Origin: Diabrotica undecimpunctata
Lineage: Eukaryota; Arthropoda; Insecta; Coleoptera; Chrysomelidae
Direction: 5' to 3'
Assembly (NCBI RefSeq): GCF_040954645.1
Contig: NC_092806.1
Location: 116,666,458-116,730,457, forward strand
Length of the DNA stretch: 64,000 nt
The position numbers were made by a program, and so were the translations under genes. Below, in pieces: positions 1 through 10,964 of this stretch. Within the stretch, counting starts at the first letter, position 1. Each line of letters starts with the position of its first letter. The notes below the pieces were generated by a model. The model made no database searches and had not been told where the DNA came from. It saw only the letters and a program-made list of their open reading frames with translations.

Positions 1-91
1 TTTTGAACAAAACTGTTTATTATCACTTTTTTTGCAGAATGAACTGTTCGCTCAGAAACAGTGCTTGAAGCAACCGACGATTTTAAATTTG

Positions 92-790
92 TTATACGCC
101 CGAATCTTCCCCGAATTTTCGTGGTCTTCCTATTGGGGAACCGTCTGTTGCAGTCTTTACTACTCTATTTGTTGTCATTCGGCTTACATGATCGTTCCAG
201 TCTACTCTTCTATTTCTTAACCAGTTCTTGATGTTTTCCACCTTGTATCTACGTCGTATATCTGTACTTCTAGCTCTGTCCCATAGTGTCTTACCATCAA
301 TTTTTCCAAGTGTTTTCATCTCTGCTGTTTCTAACATCCTTTTTGTCCTCTCTGTGTCAGGTCTTGTTTCTGCCGCGTATGTCATTATTGGTCTGATAAC
401 TGTTTTGTAAATTCTGCCTTTCGTTTCATTCCCAATATTTTTATTTCTTCATAATGTTTCATTTAGGCAGCCTGCGGCTCGGTTTGCTCTATTCACTTAA
501 TCTTCCACTTCCGCTTCGAGCTTTCCGTAGCTAGATAATGTGATGCCTACATATTAAAACTCCATCACTTGTTCTATTATCTGACCTTCCAGCTCCAATT
601 TACATCTTAGTAAATTTGCTATTGTAACCATGAATTTGGTCTTTTTTGGGGAAATTAACATGTTAAACTTTCTGGCGGTTATATTAAATTGGTGCAGTAT
701 ACGTTGTAAATCATCTTCACTTTGAGAGAGTAGTATTGCGTCATCAATCATCAACTCGACGGTAAAAATTCGATACTTTTTGATCAAAAT
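92..790 (-). pseudogene. LINE reverse transcriptase, C-terminal part, broken
   Basis: This is the 3' part of a non-LTR retrotransposon polyprotein read on the minus strand. The upstream piece (about 787-554) contains the RT motif C region, where the usual (F/Y)ADD has decayed to IDD (LMIDDAILLSQSEDDLQ), followed by a KTKFMV segment. The downstream piece (385-92) carries the post-RT tail with IRPIMTYAAETRP, KTLGKIDGKTLWDRARSTDI and a final GRPRK-like basic patch. The DNA between them (386-554) still reads as the same protein in one frame apart from three stops, so this is one continuous relic rather than two genes. The same family recurs at 18985-19960. Known of the family: RT plus EEP endonuclease drive target-primed reverse transcription; nothing here can be active. 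Confidence 0.85.
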
Positions 791-799
791 GTCCTATCG

Positions 800-1204
800 G
801 CAAATAGTAAAATAAGTTTTAAAGAGGAAGAGTACAGCTTTCGTACTATTTTTTTGCAGTTTGCCGTAAATGAAGTCAGTTTCTATAAAACTGTTAAAAA
901 AAAATGAACGTTGCGTGACTTTTGCCACTTTTTATGATTCTTGTAAAATTTATTACTTTGACCAGCCGCTGTGGAATTCCCATTATTAGAGTTTAATCTT
1001 CAAAATCTCTTTAAAACTGCTTTTTTCTTTTGCATAAGTACGTTTTGCAAAACTACACAAATTCGGCTATAAATTGCCACCTAGCCGTCCGTAGAAGCAT
1101 TTCTTGTGACATGAGATTGATGGTAATGTAAAAAATTGAAACAGTAAGTCTTATCTTAGCTATTTTTTGTATTATTTTACCTATGTTTAAGATTATGGTG
1201 ACAT
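800..1204. other. No recognisable feature
   Basis: AT-rich non-coding DNA between two LINE relics; I see no protein similarity, repeat unit or RNA-like structure in it. Confidence 0.5.
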
Positions 1205-1440
1205 GCCTTTTTTTCTAAGAATATATTTCTTCACCAGAGTTGAATAGTGGTTTAACAGTTCCAGTTTTTATTCTAGAAAAATGCCTAAATTAAGAATGTA
1301 TTTAATATATATGTTAAGGGTTTTAAAATCTGTTTTGTTATTTCTTTGAAAATTTTAGATCTAATATTATCATGTCCTGGTGACTTCTTATTTTTGAAAG
1401 ATTGTATTTCTTAAATCTCATTTTCAGTCTTTGAAAATAG
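1205..1440 (-). pseudogene. LINE RT fragment (fingers region), degenerate
   Basis: Minus-strand translation gives SFKNKKSPGHDNIRSKIFKEI around 1440-1340. This is the conserved K-(S/A)-PG-(H/P/Y)-D-x-I block that opens the RT domain of jockey/CR1-like LINEs. It is followed by a decayed GIFLE-like segment in which frames shift and a stop appears. Only about 75 codons survive and no catalytic motif remains. It abuts the 5' end of the RTE-like element that starts near 1450 on the other strand, so it is probably older DNA into which that element inserted. The clade call is uncertain. Confidence 0.6.
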
Positions 1441-1597
1441 GTACATAGTATTATTTATTTAGGGTGGATAGTTCTCTGTGATCCCGGCAGGGGATAGATC
1501 TACTTAAAAAATAGCACACCTGCTCACGCGAGCTCATGGATTTTTCCAGCCTCCCATTCATGGGGAAAGCATCTCCAAAGCCAAGGCATTCCCATCA

Positions 1598-1649
1598 TTA
1601 TACAATACTAGAACTTATACAATACTAGTACTTCATACAATATTAGAAC
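1598..1649 (+). repeat. Three tandem copies of a 17-18 bp unit
   Basis: TTATACAATACTAGAAC (1598-1614), TTATACAATACTAGTAC (1615-1631) and TTCATACAATATTAGAAC (1632-1649) follow one another directly in the leader of the RTE-like LINE, just before the endonuclease coding region. Confidence 0.85.
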
Positions 1650-1659
1650 TTTTATATCA

Positions 1660-2440
1660 GACCAGAAGATAATAGAACTGAAGCAAGAGCTGAAAAACAT
1701 AAAGTGGAACATCGTCGGCCTCAGTAAAATAAGATGAAGAAGAGAAGCCTAAATTACTCTTAAATCAGGATACGTATTTCATTTTAGAGGTGAGAAGAAG
1801 ACACTTCAAATGGTGGAGTAGGATTCATTATACATAGAAAGCACAGACAAAATATAATTGAAATTATCAGCATAAGCCCTAGGAGTGTATATCTCGTCCT
1901 CGTTAAACTAAATGCAAGATATAACCTTAAGGTTACCATACGATCCAATGACTATGCACTCGAATAAAGAAATTAAAATTTTTTATGAGGAGCTAGACAC
2001 AGCTTTATATGCCACACCAGCATATTATACAATAATTATGGGCGACTTTATTGCGAAAATGGGGTTTAAACAAGACGATGCAGAAGTAGCAATGGGTAAG
2101 TATAGCTATGGCAAAAGAAATGTACGAGGGTAAAATTTGCTGAACTTCTTACATCAGAAAAATTTATTCATGATGAACTCTTTTTTCGATAAAAAGCCTT
2201 AGCATACATGACATGGATCAGCCCAGATGGCACTGTTAAAAATGAAATGGATTATATCATAACAAACAGAAAAAAAAATAATAAAAGACATCGAAGTACT
2301 TAACAAATTTTCAATAGGAAGACCACAGATTAATCCGAGCTAAGACACCATTAAATGTCAAATGGGAAAGAACAAAGATGATCCTAAAAACAAGAAAAAA
2401 AAAATGGATTGCCCCAGAAAACAACGACCTGTATGAAGAT
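1660..2440 (+). pseudogene. EEP (AP-like) endonuclease of the RTE-like LINE
   Basis: N-terminal endonuclease domain of the LINE ORF2. Visible blocks in order: ELKQELKNIKWNIVGLSKIR (the ILGISE-like strand), a decayed RGEEDTSNGGVGF-like block, then an intact 73-codon stretch at 1912-2133 with YYTIIMGDFIAKMG. There the catalytic GDFNA motif has Asn replaced by Ile. KRNVRG and NLFMMNSFFDKKP follow, then an interrupted WISPDGT-like block. At least seven stops or shifts break the frame. In the living family this domain nicks target DNA to prime reverse transcription. The IMGDFIAK change would remove an active-site residue even if the frame were open. Confidence 0.8.
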
Positions 2441-2789
2441 ACGCTAACCAGACGTATACAAGACTTGCAAGACGAAATAGAAGATGTAGATCAAGCTAAT
2501 GATGGCATAATAAAGGCTCAAAAGAAATGGAAAGGGAGTGCTGCCCGACCGTTCTGATCCATAAAGAAAAACTAAGCCAAAATACCAAAGAATGTAAACG
2601 AAGACAGTTGACGGAAAAATACTTCTCAAACTGTACAAGAATGAAGAAGAAGAAGAAAAAACGACGTAAGAGGAAACAATACAAGAGTAATAACTAAAAT
2701 AATTCAAGAAAACAAAAGTTTAAAAGTTTTAAGGCGAAATACGAACAATATAGGCAACAAAAATATGTACAAAATAAAAAACAAAGATG

Positions 2790-4275
2790 GAAACATTACT
2801 ACTGATAGAACCAAAATCCCTTGGTTGAAGGTTGTTGAAACCTTTTATCGTGAAATGAAGGAGAGCACCGACGAAAGGTAACATCAATCCCTGCCCACAA
2901 TCACAAACCAGGGATCAGAATTAATGCCAGAAATAACTTCATACGAAATCAAAACAGCATTTTTAGAAATGAAAAATAACAAATCCCCTGGCGATGACGC
3001 AGTAGTAATCGAAGCGATCAAACCAGGTAGAAATAAAATTATCCAGGCTTTAGCTAAGCTTTTCATCGAACGCATCTACCAAGAGAAAACTTCTTCTTAT
3101 GGGATCAATGCACTTATTATTTTATTACACAAGCAAGGAGACATAACAGATCTAAAAAACTACCGTCACATTAGTTCGCTTTTACACATATCTAAAATTC
3201 TCACAAAAATTATCAAAAACAGACTGGACGATAAATTAAAATTTTACCAGCCTAGAGAACAAGCTGGATTTAGATCTGAATACAATACGAACGACCACTT
3301 AGTGATAAAGAACCTGATAGAGTAGTCTACAGAATACAACAAACCATTGGCACTGATATTTGTCGACTACGGGAAAGCATTCGATACCATAAGGCATCAG
3401 AAAATGTTAAAAACATTGACAGAATGCCGAATAGATCATCGCTACACTAACATAATCAAATATAGCAAGGAGACACCGTCTCTCCAAAGCTATTTAGGAT
3501 GCTTTTAGAACATACTTGTGTATGTAAAAAGGCACATCTGAACGAGCATAGTATCAACATGAATGGAGAGAAGCTCAGTCATTTGAGATTTTCAGATGAC
3601 GTCGTCCTTATAGCCGATCGTATGAATGATGCAATAATAATGTTTGAAAAATTATATCACGCTTCCTTGGAGGTCGGAGTAAAGATTAATATGAACAAGA
3701 CGCAAATAATGACTAATCTAGTGCTAAATCGAAATATTGCTGTTGATGAAGGGGATATTGTGTAGACTACATCGTATAAGTACTTAGGACATGAAACTCG
3801 GTTGAGCAAAGATAACCAGACATGCGAGCTCCCACGTCGCATAGGTCACAAAAAAGGTAGTTAATCAGATTCGCGTGACTCAGAGAGCTATGAAGCGCCA
3901 GATGTTGGGTGTCTCTCTAAGATCTTCTTCTTCAAGTGCCATCTCCGCGGCGAAGGTCGGCAATCATCATAGCTATTCGGACTTTTGAGACGGCTCTCTA
4001 AGATACCGAATCCCAAACGAAGAAATACATCGTAGAACAAAAACAACAGATGCCATCCAAAAAATCGCGTCGTTAAAATGGAATTGGGCAGGACACATCG
4101 CCAGATTATCAAACAACCGATTTTAGAGTGGAAACCAAGACAAGAAGCAATACGGAATAGATGACGCTCACCAACTAGATGAACTGACGACCTGAAGCGT
4201 GTTAGCAGTATTTGGATGCAAGCCGCACAATACAGAGACAGATGTAAAGAGCTGAGCGAGACCTATGTTTAACAT
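2790..4275 (+). pseudogene. Reverse transcriptase and C-terminal tail of the RTE-like LINE
   Basis: The RT domain is best seen in the 133-codon open stretch 2924-3325: EMKNNKSPGDDAVVIEAIK, then a decayed KGD-NYR block (LHKQGDITDLKNYRHISSLL), then QAGFRSEYNTNDHL. After a TAG, motif A follows (LALIFVDYGKAFDTI, about 3345-3395). A second open stretch (3499-3765) holds motif C as FSDDVVLIADR. The tail (WNWAG-like, SNNR, WMQAAQYRDRCKELSETYVQHWTHTG-like) ends near 4275. The tail is interrupted by the 70-bp insertion at 3924. Multiple frameshifts make it non-functional. The DD pair of motif C is retained. Confidence 0.85.
3924..3993 (-). mobile_element. 70-bp extremely 5'-truncated LINE tail with 11-bp TSD
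   Basis: The RT tail of the host element is broken by 70 bp flanked by perfect direct repeats CTCTCTAAGAT at 3913-3923 and 3994-4004. On the minus strand the insert reads AMMIADLRRGDGT-stop followed by (GAA)n, which is the last dozen codons and 3' terminus of another LINE family (compare 22440-22590 and the 3' end at 21480-21524). The TSD, the 3' repeat and the extreme truncation are the classic signature of aborted target-primed reverse transcription. Confidence 0.85.
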
Positions 4276-4570
4276 TGGACGCATACAGGTTGATGATGAT
4301 AATGATTATTTATTTTCAACATATTTTCTCGAAATTCATTTGGCTCGGAATCATTTCTAGTGATTTTGACTATAATCATCAATACATTCTAGAATACTGA
4401 TGCGTTAGAATCGGTCCACGTTCTAGTAATTTATAATGGGTATTCTATGTCCCATAGTATAGGTAGTGTTTTCACTTTTTTCTTTTCATATTTACAGGTA
4501 GCCTCATTGAAGTGAGATTTTTAACTCGATTTGTAAATTTAAATAAAGATGATTGTAACACCATGTTGAT

Positions 4571-4574
<4 letters not shown>

Positions 4575-4662
<88 letters not shown>
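4575..4662. repeat. (TA)44 microsatellite
   Basis: Uninterrupted TA dinucleotides. Apparent ORFs through it that encode (YI)n are artefacts of the repeat. Confidence 0.98.
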
Positions 4663-4665
<3 letters not shown>

Positions 4666-5353
4666 CGTTCGAATTATCGGGTAAAGTGGTCTGTAATGAA
4701 AATCTTTCTTTTTTTCTGAGATACTCAATATTTCGCCATTTATTTAATAGCTTCCTCAGGAGTAAACTAACCTTTAAAACTCAGAAATTAAAAGATTTTG
4801 CAAATAAAAACTGACATTGAAGTATTCGAAATATTGAATGTCAAGATTAAATTGTCTTAAGCACGTTCGTTACAGCTATAAGATAAAAAATTAAAATTAT
4901 TTCAAATGTAAAAATAAAAATAACAATAAAAGAAACTTTAGAAGAATGATATTTCTTTGATGAATTATTAAGGTTAGTTGTTATTAAGATGAATGTTGGC
5001 TATTTTGAATATTTATAAATTTTGTTCAATATGTTACAATATATGTTACTTAACTGTCCATTGTCCGTTTTATAATTTAAAGTGTTTTTATTTTTGTTAA
5101 TGTAATACATCTCAAGAAATAATCTACTTTTGTAGTTATCAGTCTGTGCCAAAATGTGAGCTTTGTTATAGTCTAGCATATGACTAGATTATATTTTTTA
5201 TTTGCGAAAGCTTTTAATTTCTGTGAGTGTTTTAAAATGTATTTGTACGCCATTTTTTGTAATGTTCAAATTGTTTTAGTTTACTCCTGAGGAAGACCAC
5301 TTTACCGATAATTACAACGTATTTATAAATTATTTTTTGGTCTAAATAATCAC

Positions 5354-5358
<5 letters not shown>
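4663..5358. repeat. Inverted-repeat element bounded by two (TA)n arrays
   Basis: Immediately inside the left TA array lies AATACGTTCGAATTATCGGG with TAAAGTGGTC (to about 4692). CTTCCTCAGGAGTAAACTAA follows at 4751-4770. The right side (5276-5322) is the reverse complement of the same text, with the two blocks adjacent (TTTACTCCTGAGGAAGACCA, TTTACCGATAATTACAACGT). The left arm therefore carries about 58 bp of extra sequence between the blocks. The core between the arms is AT-rich with no coding similarity. Both arms point outward into (TA)n, suggesting a foldback-type element whose ends sit in or seed TA arrays. Confidence 0.7.

Positions 5359-5442
<84 letters not shown>
5359..5442. repeat. 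(TA)42 microsatellite
   Basis: Uninterrupted TA dinucleotides at the right end of the inverted repeat beginning at 4663. Confidence 0.98.
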
Positions 5443-5445
<3 letters not shown>

Positions 5446-6415
5446 GTATATATTATATTAATTTATATATAAAATTATTAGTACACTTCTTTTGACAGGA
5501 ATTGCATATGTTCCATTTTTTTGTAAACTATATTCAACACAGATTGAGAAATCACCATTTCTAAGTGTCATAGACCACAATTTTAAAAATACCTGGGTCA
5601 ATGTTAACCATCTCTAGACGAATTATGTGATTTCTTGGCAAATATGTGAACGGAAAATTTAGTGGAGATGATTACAATGTCAAACCTGATAGCTTATTAG
5701 TATGTGAATCATTTTGTGACGCTGACGATTTCATGCGTCACGTATTGGTAATATATTTTGAATAACCTTATTAAGAATAATCTGTAGTTTTTCAAATAAT
5801 TGTAAAATATTAAAACAACCGAAAGTACTTAAATTAAATAAGCGAATAAAATAATTATATTGATAAAAACTAACAGGATACAATGTATTAGATACTGATA
5901 AAGGAAAATATTAGGCCATGACATCATCTGATTTCTGACTATTTTTTCTGGAATATACGCTGTCAACCACCATAGATGTAACCATCTCATTGGAAATTTA
6001 AAGAATGTATTTATTATTACTAGTTCATGCTCTTATTAAAATTTTACTAACCGATCTCTCCTTTCATCTCGCTTCCCCATTGCATAGTGTCGTACCATTC
6101 TTCCAGATCTTCATACTTCACGAAAATATTTATATATTGTTTGGACCAAAGGTCAAAAATAATATAAAAAAGTAGTTAACCTCTAATGGTTTCTGTGCTA
6201 ACGAATATAATGTAAAAGATCAAAGAATTTTACTTTCCTTAGCTTGACAAGAAGTATTTTTTCCATCACTTCAGATAGTGTCTGAGATTTTAAAAATAAG
6301 ATTATTTTTTTATAAATCAATATAATGATCCCTTTTGGCATATGTATAAGGAATTATTTTTTTTTATTATTTAAAGAAACAAAGTCGCATCCACCCAAAG
6401 GTTATTAAAGACATT
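5443..6415. other. No recognisable feature
   Basis: AT-rich DNA. A short open minus-strand stretch near 6125-6050 (KYEDLEEWYDTMQWGSEMKG) is slightly protein-like but too short to assign; nothing else was recognised. Confidence 0.45.
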
Positions 6416-6536
6416 CCTGTAACATTTATTTGTAATAATATGAAATTTAACATTTGTAACAATCAATCATTGTAACAATTAATTACAATTTGTGAACAAT
6501 TGAACATTTGTAACAATTAATTAAGTTAAATTTTGT

Positions 6537-7345
6537 GTAACATATTTATAGATTTTAAGTAACTTAATAAATTGTTCGGAACTAAACTTTTGTTGAGGAG
6601 TGTTTTCAGGTTATTTGGCAAATTGTAAGCTGTCTTTGATTTACACATTTAGGGCAGTCTATCAAGAAGTGCTTTATACTGTCTACTGTATTGCATGTTT
6701 CGCATTTTGGAGGTTCACTATTTGAGAAGAGATAGGCATGAGTATACATGCAGTGTCCAAGTCGTAGACGTGTAATAATAGTTTGGCATCTGCTACTCCT
6801 AGCTGTGGACTTCCATGAAAAAATATCACTTTTGATGGTTCTGAGTTTCGAACTAGAGTCATTCTACTCCCGATTTCACGCACTTAACACCTTATTTTTG
6901 AAATAAACTTTTAGATGGCCTGAGGTACTCCGACACTCTGTTTCTGATGCGTCACTGGTGATAGCGTTACGCGCACTAGTATCTGCTTCTTCATTTCCTT
7001 CTATGCCTATATGAGATGGTATCCATAGGAAGTGGACTCTTCTGAAATTTTCTTGAGCTTTTATTAATTCGGCCCTGATAATTTTCTCAATGGGGAGTTT
7101 AGGGTATACATTTTGCATAGCTTTGACTGCGCTGAGAGAGTCAGAAAGACTAGACAACGAAAACAGTTGGAGTATATTGGTTGTATATTGGTTGGAGTTA
7201 TATTTTTTTGGGGGATTCAGATTAGTTTCCTGTAGGCATATTACATCAGGAGATTGTTCACCAATTAGATGATGGAGAATAGCAAGACGATGGAAAAAAC
7301 TATCAATATTCCATTGAAGTAGAGACTTGAATTTAATGTTGGCTT
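6537..7345 (-). pseudogene. ORF2 deletion fusion: endonuclease N-terminus joined to RNase H C-terminus
   Basis: From about 7345 the minus strand reads NIKFKSLLQWNIDSFFHRLA, then GEQSPDVICLQETNL, the first strands of a LINE EEP endonuclease. At about 7165 it passes without a frame break into SDSLSAVKAMQNVYPKL and FLWIPSHIGIEGNEEADTSA, the last RNase H motifs (His and Asp present). After a frameshift near 6900 the tail continues with RLRLGHCMYTHAYLF and CETCNTVDSIKHFLIDC, a CCHC-type knuckle. Roughly 850 residues expected in between (rest of endonuclease, RT, start of RNase H) are missing. The fused piece is open for about 150 codons, so the deletion created an uninterrupted hybrid. No RT activity is possible. 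Confidence 0.85.
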
Positions 7346-7516
7346 AACTGAGATGTGTCACTTTCCGCTTCCGATGCCTCACTGTTAATATAATTATGGA
7401 TTTTTTCCTTATGGACGTGAATTTACGTTTTATGGATCTTTCCTTTAAATGGAGATAAACTTGACTGAGCAAATGAGACAAAGCTGGTGGGTCTGTAGTA
7501 TATTCTTGAATTGTGG

Positions 7517-8578
7517 TTATAGGATCATGTTAAGTTGATCAACATTTAGAGGGAAAGGTAGAGGATAATTTTGTATGAAGTTTTTAGCAGGGTCAAGTAA
7601 GAGAGAAAATGAGCACTTAGAAGTGCTTGCTGAACTAATTTTAGCTTTTTTAGATTTTACTTGGACTTTAGGTGGTAGAAAAATGTTACATACTTTTGAC
7701 GATGGATCTGCTTCAGGTGAAATAATTTCATCAAAGTTTCTTTTTGGTTGATTAATTATGTGACTGTCCTTATTTGATGCATCTACTTTGTTCGGTATCT
7801 CCAGGATATTAGAAATAGACATTTGTTCACACTGAGAAGGATTTGTATCATTGGATGATGGCAAGGATATATTTGTTGAGCTGGATACCGATGCTTCATT
7901 GTTTTGGTTGGGGTTTAGTTGAGCTAGTGGTTCGGAGCACTGTGAAGCAATGTGTCCTGGCTTCTTGCATCTAAAGCAAACTAAACTGTCTTGAGAAATG
8001 AATATTCTATATGTCGTGTTGTCAAAAACAAGAGTAAATGACTCTGGTATTGTTAGATTGTGAGGAGTGATATAGATTTGTCTTCGAAAACTAAGGATGT
8101 GATTGTACTTAGGCATAGAAGCACTTATTTTGAGGAAGGTCATTTGGGAGACAGGAACTATGCCGATTTTTTGTATCTTATTGATTAGCAAGTCGTGCGG
8201 TATTGAAGGACATACGCCGGAGAGCACAAGCCGTTCCGCTAGTGTAACTAACCTTTTTGCTCTGACAATTTCACCTTGTATTTCTATTTGACCATGATTA
8301 TTCATAAAATCGTCCACTATTTGTTTATTGGATAAATACATACATATGCGATTATTAGATAATCTAGAAGGGAAGATTATATTTTTTGGATGAATTATAT
8401 TTCCAAGTGGGAGAAGGTAGTCTTGAAGTTTGGTGTTGAAGGCACTAAAGATAATTGCTTGGGACTTTAAAGGAAATTAGACTCTCGACGCCGCCGAAGA
8501 GTATGACTGTGATGTGTTTATTTGATTTTGATGGTCTTGTATTGTAGAACTGTTGTGTGATTCCATGTTTGAATTCAT
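7517..8578 (-). pseudogene. LINE ORF1 (Gag-like nucleic-acid-binding protein), one nonsense codon
   Basis: ORF1 protein that coats element RNA in I/jockey-type LINEs. I choose the ATG at 8578 (MNSNMESHNSSTIQDH) because the same frame continues to the stop before 7517 with only one internal TAA (8477-8479). The open remainder (8341-7517) is 274 codons. It has a Lys/Arg-rich N-terminal domain with LAERLVLSGVCPSIPHDLLI, then a single CX2CX4HX4C knuckle (CFRCKKPGHIASQC, about residues 122-135 of that stretch), then a Ser/Asn/Pro-rich low-complexity tail and a basic KVQVKSKKAKISSAS segment. The knuckle residues are all intact. With one point mutation in over 350 codons it is the best-preserved part of this element. 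Confidence 0.8.
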
Positions 8579-8699
8579 TTCGATAAACGTTTGTGAAAAG
8601 TAAGTCTGACCCTGTACACCTGCCAAAACAGGTATATCGGTCTTTACTAAAAGCGGTTATTTGCTGGTAAAACTAGATTTGTTTATTGACAACAATAAC

Positions 8700-9235
8700 A
8701 AATAATTGCAATTTGCTGACTTTAATGCTAATTTAACTGGATATTATGTAAAGAGTTTGTACACTTACAGTTTATTTCAATTTATCACTAAGATTCACAA
8801 TTTATAACTTACATTAAATTTCTTTAATGTTAAAAATATTCGGAGCCCACATTGAATACAACATTATAGTTATCGATGCAGAACCGAACTCCTCATAAGG
8901 AATTCTTATGGTCAAAACTTTCTTCGTTAGCGCGTCCATTATAGATTGTGATATATTGCAAAACGTCCTGTAGAATACTTATAATGAACAGTGCTGATTT
9001 AAGTTAGACAGAAGGTTTTTGTAGTCCCGAATAAATGTACCAAAATGCTGCATAGTTTATCAAACTTCAAAATCTGTTCATAAAATAATTGAGTTACTAC
9101 CATCAAGTTGGGGAAGCAAACGTTTTCTTTGAAATAAGACAAAATAAAAAAAAAACAAATACTTGGTACAATTTTTTCACTTCATCACGATGTATCCACG
9201 TAACAGTAGAAAATGCGAAATAATATAGACATAAA
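8700..9235. other. No recognisable feature
   Basis: AT-rich DNA upstream of the I-like LINE; no coding or structural signal recognised. Confidence 0.5.
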
Positions 9236-9239
9236 ACAA

Positions 9240-9540
9240 CTTTATAGTGATAATGATAATGTCGAAAGGATTAAATTTTAGAGACTAAGGGGGGCAGGAT
9301 ACGTATATAAATAGTAATGAAAAACTTGCAAAACTAATTTGGGAGCGAATTCCTATAGTAAAAAGACACATTGAGATCTCAAAAGAGGTAACATCCACTC
9401 AGACGTATAATAAATAAGTATTCCACTGGGCAGAAGATTGATGGAAGACCGAGCCTTTTCGAAAACAGTTGTAGAGTCATTCAAGACCCACCCAGAGTTG
9501 TAGCGCTATATGATGATGGTGATGATAAATCTAGAGCCTC
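9240..9540 (+). pseudogene. LINE RT C-terminal tail and 3' end
   Basis: Plus-strand translation in shifting frames gives VERIKF..RLRGAGYVYK, SNEKLAKLIWERIPIVKRHI and DRAFSKTVVESFKTHPEL-stop. These match the RLRWAGHV / GRPRKRW / KTHPEL-stop pattern that closes many insect LINE ORF2 proteins. The stop is followed by a (GAT)n tail (tgatgatggtgatgat, about 9511-9526). The copy is 5'-truncated and has several frameshifts. The clade is undetermined. Confidence 0.65.
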
Positions 9541-10960
9541 TATATAAAACGATATTGCTTTTATTGTTAGATCGTTGTAGATGGATATATGTAATGATAA
9601 TTTGAAAAAATTAGTGAAATAACACAAAAAAACCTTACCATCGAGAAGTTACAGAATCTAAAGAATGTTGATTATTAGACTAAAATGGATAGACTCTCTT
9701 CTCAGATAATATGGATTCTCTCATACAATATGGACGAACTTAAAAAATAAAATGTGCTGATCTTAGTGAGAAGCGATAGAAAGTGAGTTAATTTTTTTTT
9801 TATATTTTAGTGTTAAGAAACTTAATTTAATTTTGATTTATTAATTTAAATAATGTAATAACTTTAAGAACTTATAATATTTATTTTTTATTGTATTTTA
9901 ATATTTTTTTGTGGTATTGTAATGTTTTCATTTATATAGATAATTATCCCAAACTTTGTTTACTCAAAAAAGTGTATTTAATCCAGCTTCTTCAGATAAA
10001 ATTTATTTCGCAATATAAAATACCTCTGTATCGCACTTGGCATATTTTTACCGACTTTATTAAATCGTCGACTACTTATCAGTCATCGAAAAATAATGAA
10101 TAAGAAAACATTGGTTGCGGCATGCTATATTGACGCAGATGTCTCTTATTATTGTATTTGGATTATCTTGCGCTAAAAGTATGTGTTAGGTGGTGGAGAG
10201 TATTTGTACTGCAGATTAGCCTGGCTACCGGCTAAAAACTCCCCGTTACGAAAACGACGGGTGATGAATGCGACAGGGAATTACCAAGTGGTAGAGCTAC
10301 AAAGAAAATGTTGTTTTTTTTATCTGGTGGAAAAGTTGAAGTTTTTATTATTGAAAATCGATAATAATTTGGCTTTAAATATTTAATAACGTATCACAGA
10401 AATTCATGAAGGCAATGGCGAATTGAACAATTTTGATGATAATTAAACAATTATCCTATTTACTATTCTTCATAACTTAGAACAAAAACTGTATAATTTC
10501 GAAATAAAAAATAAATTGAAACTGTATAAAAATCTCACTGAAAATAAGAAAAATTATATCCAAAAATAAAGGTAAATAAAATCAAGATATGAAGGGTGCG
10601 AGAACATTACAAAAAACTAGTAAAAGTAGACCAAAGAGAAACATGGGCATTGAAAGAAAAATGAAATGTTTTCAAGGAGTATTGAAAAATCTGTAAAATC
10701 AAGAAATATGATACAAAATTTAAAAGGACAATGACATGGGACAATAAAATGTAGATAAAAGTAAAGAAGAAAAAAGGCACGGAGCATTACATTGAAACCT
10801 GTCAAAGACAAAAAAAAATAGGCGAGACATAAGTCCAATAAAACTAAAGAGGTCAAACAAAAATATAATTAATAAAATAAAAAAGTTAAAGTGAAATAAA
10901 TCAAAGAACGATGTAACAGGTGGTGCAAAACGTAGAATAATTGTTTCTATTTTTTTGGGC
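9541..10960. other. No recognisable feature
   Basis: Mostly AT-rich. A more GC-rich patch at about 10185-10300 (…ctggctaccggctaaaaact…, …cgacagggaattaccaagtg…) stands out in composition, but I recognise no domain. Open stretches here are low-complexity. Confidence 0.4.
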
Positions 10961-10964
10961 TACA

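Larger units (their letters stand above)
1450..4310 (+). mobile_element. RTE-like LINE, nearly full span but decayed
   Basis: The element runs on the plus strand with a non-coding leader (about 1450-1660), EEP endonuclease (1660-2440), linker, RT (2790-3765) and C-terminal tail (to about 4275). It ends in a (GAT)n-like tail at 4288-4310 (ttgatgatgataatgatta), as RTE elements commonly do. The same family recurs as a fragment at 49845-50851, where the tail is again (GAT)n followed by the shared CCTGTATGCGTCCA block. The element has many stops and frameshifts and one internal insertion (3924-3993). The 5' boundary is approximate because no target duplication was identified. Confidence 0.75.
6420..8690 (-). 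mobile_element. I-clade-like LINE, internal deletion derivative lacking RT
   Basis: Read on the minus strand, the element has a 5' leader (about 8690-8579), a Gag-like ORF1 (8578-7517), then an ORF2 that starts as EEP endonuclease and passes in frame into the end of an RNase H domain and a zinc-knuckle tail. The final codons lie near 6537. A short 3' region with repeated TTGTTACAA-type words follows (to about 6420). The whole RT domain is absent. I found no convincing TSD, so both outer boundaries are approximate. A second I-like family with RT and RNase H lies at 52636-54805. Confidence 0.75.

Noticed and set aside
4504..4814. Open frames encoding long (YI)n runs on both strands, and another at 37011-37202
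   Set aside because: They are created entirely by (TA)n microsatellites; no flanking coding similarity.
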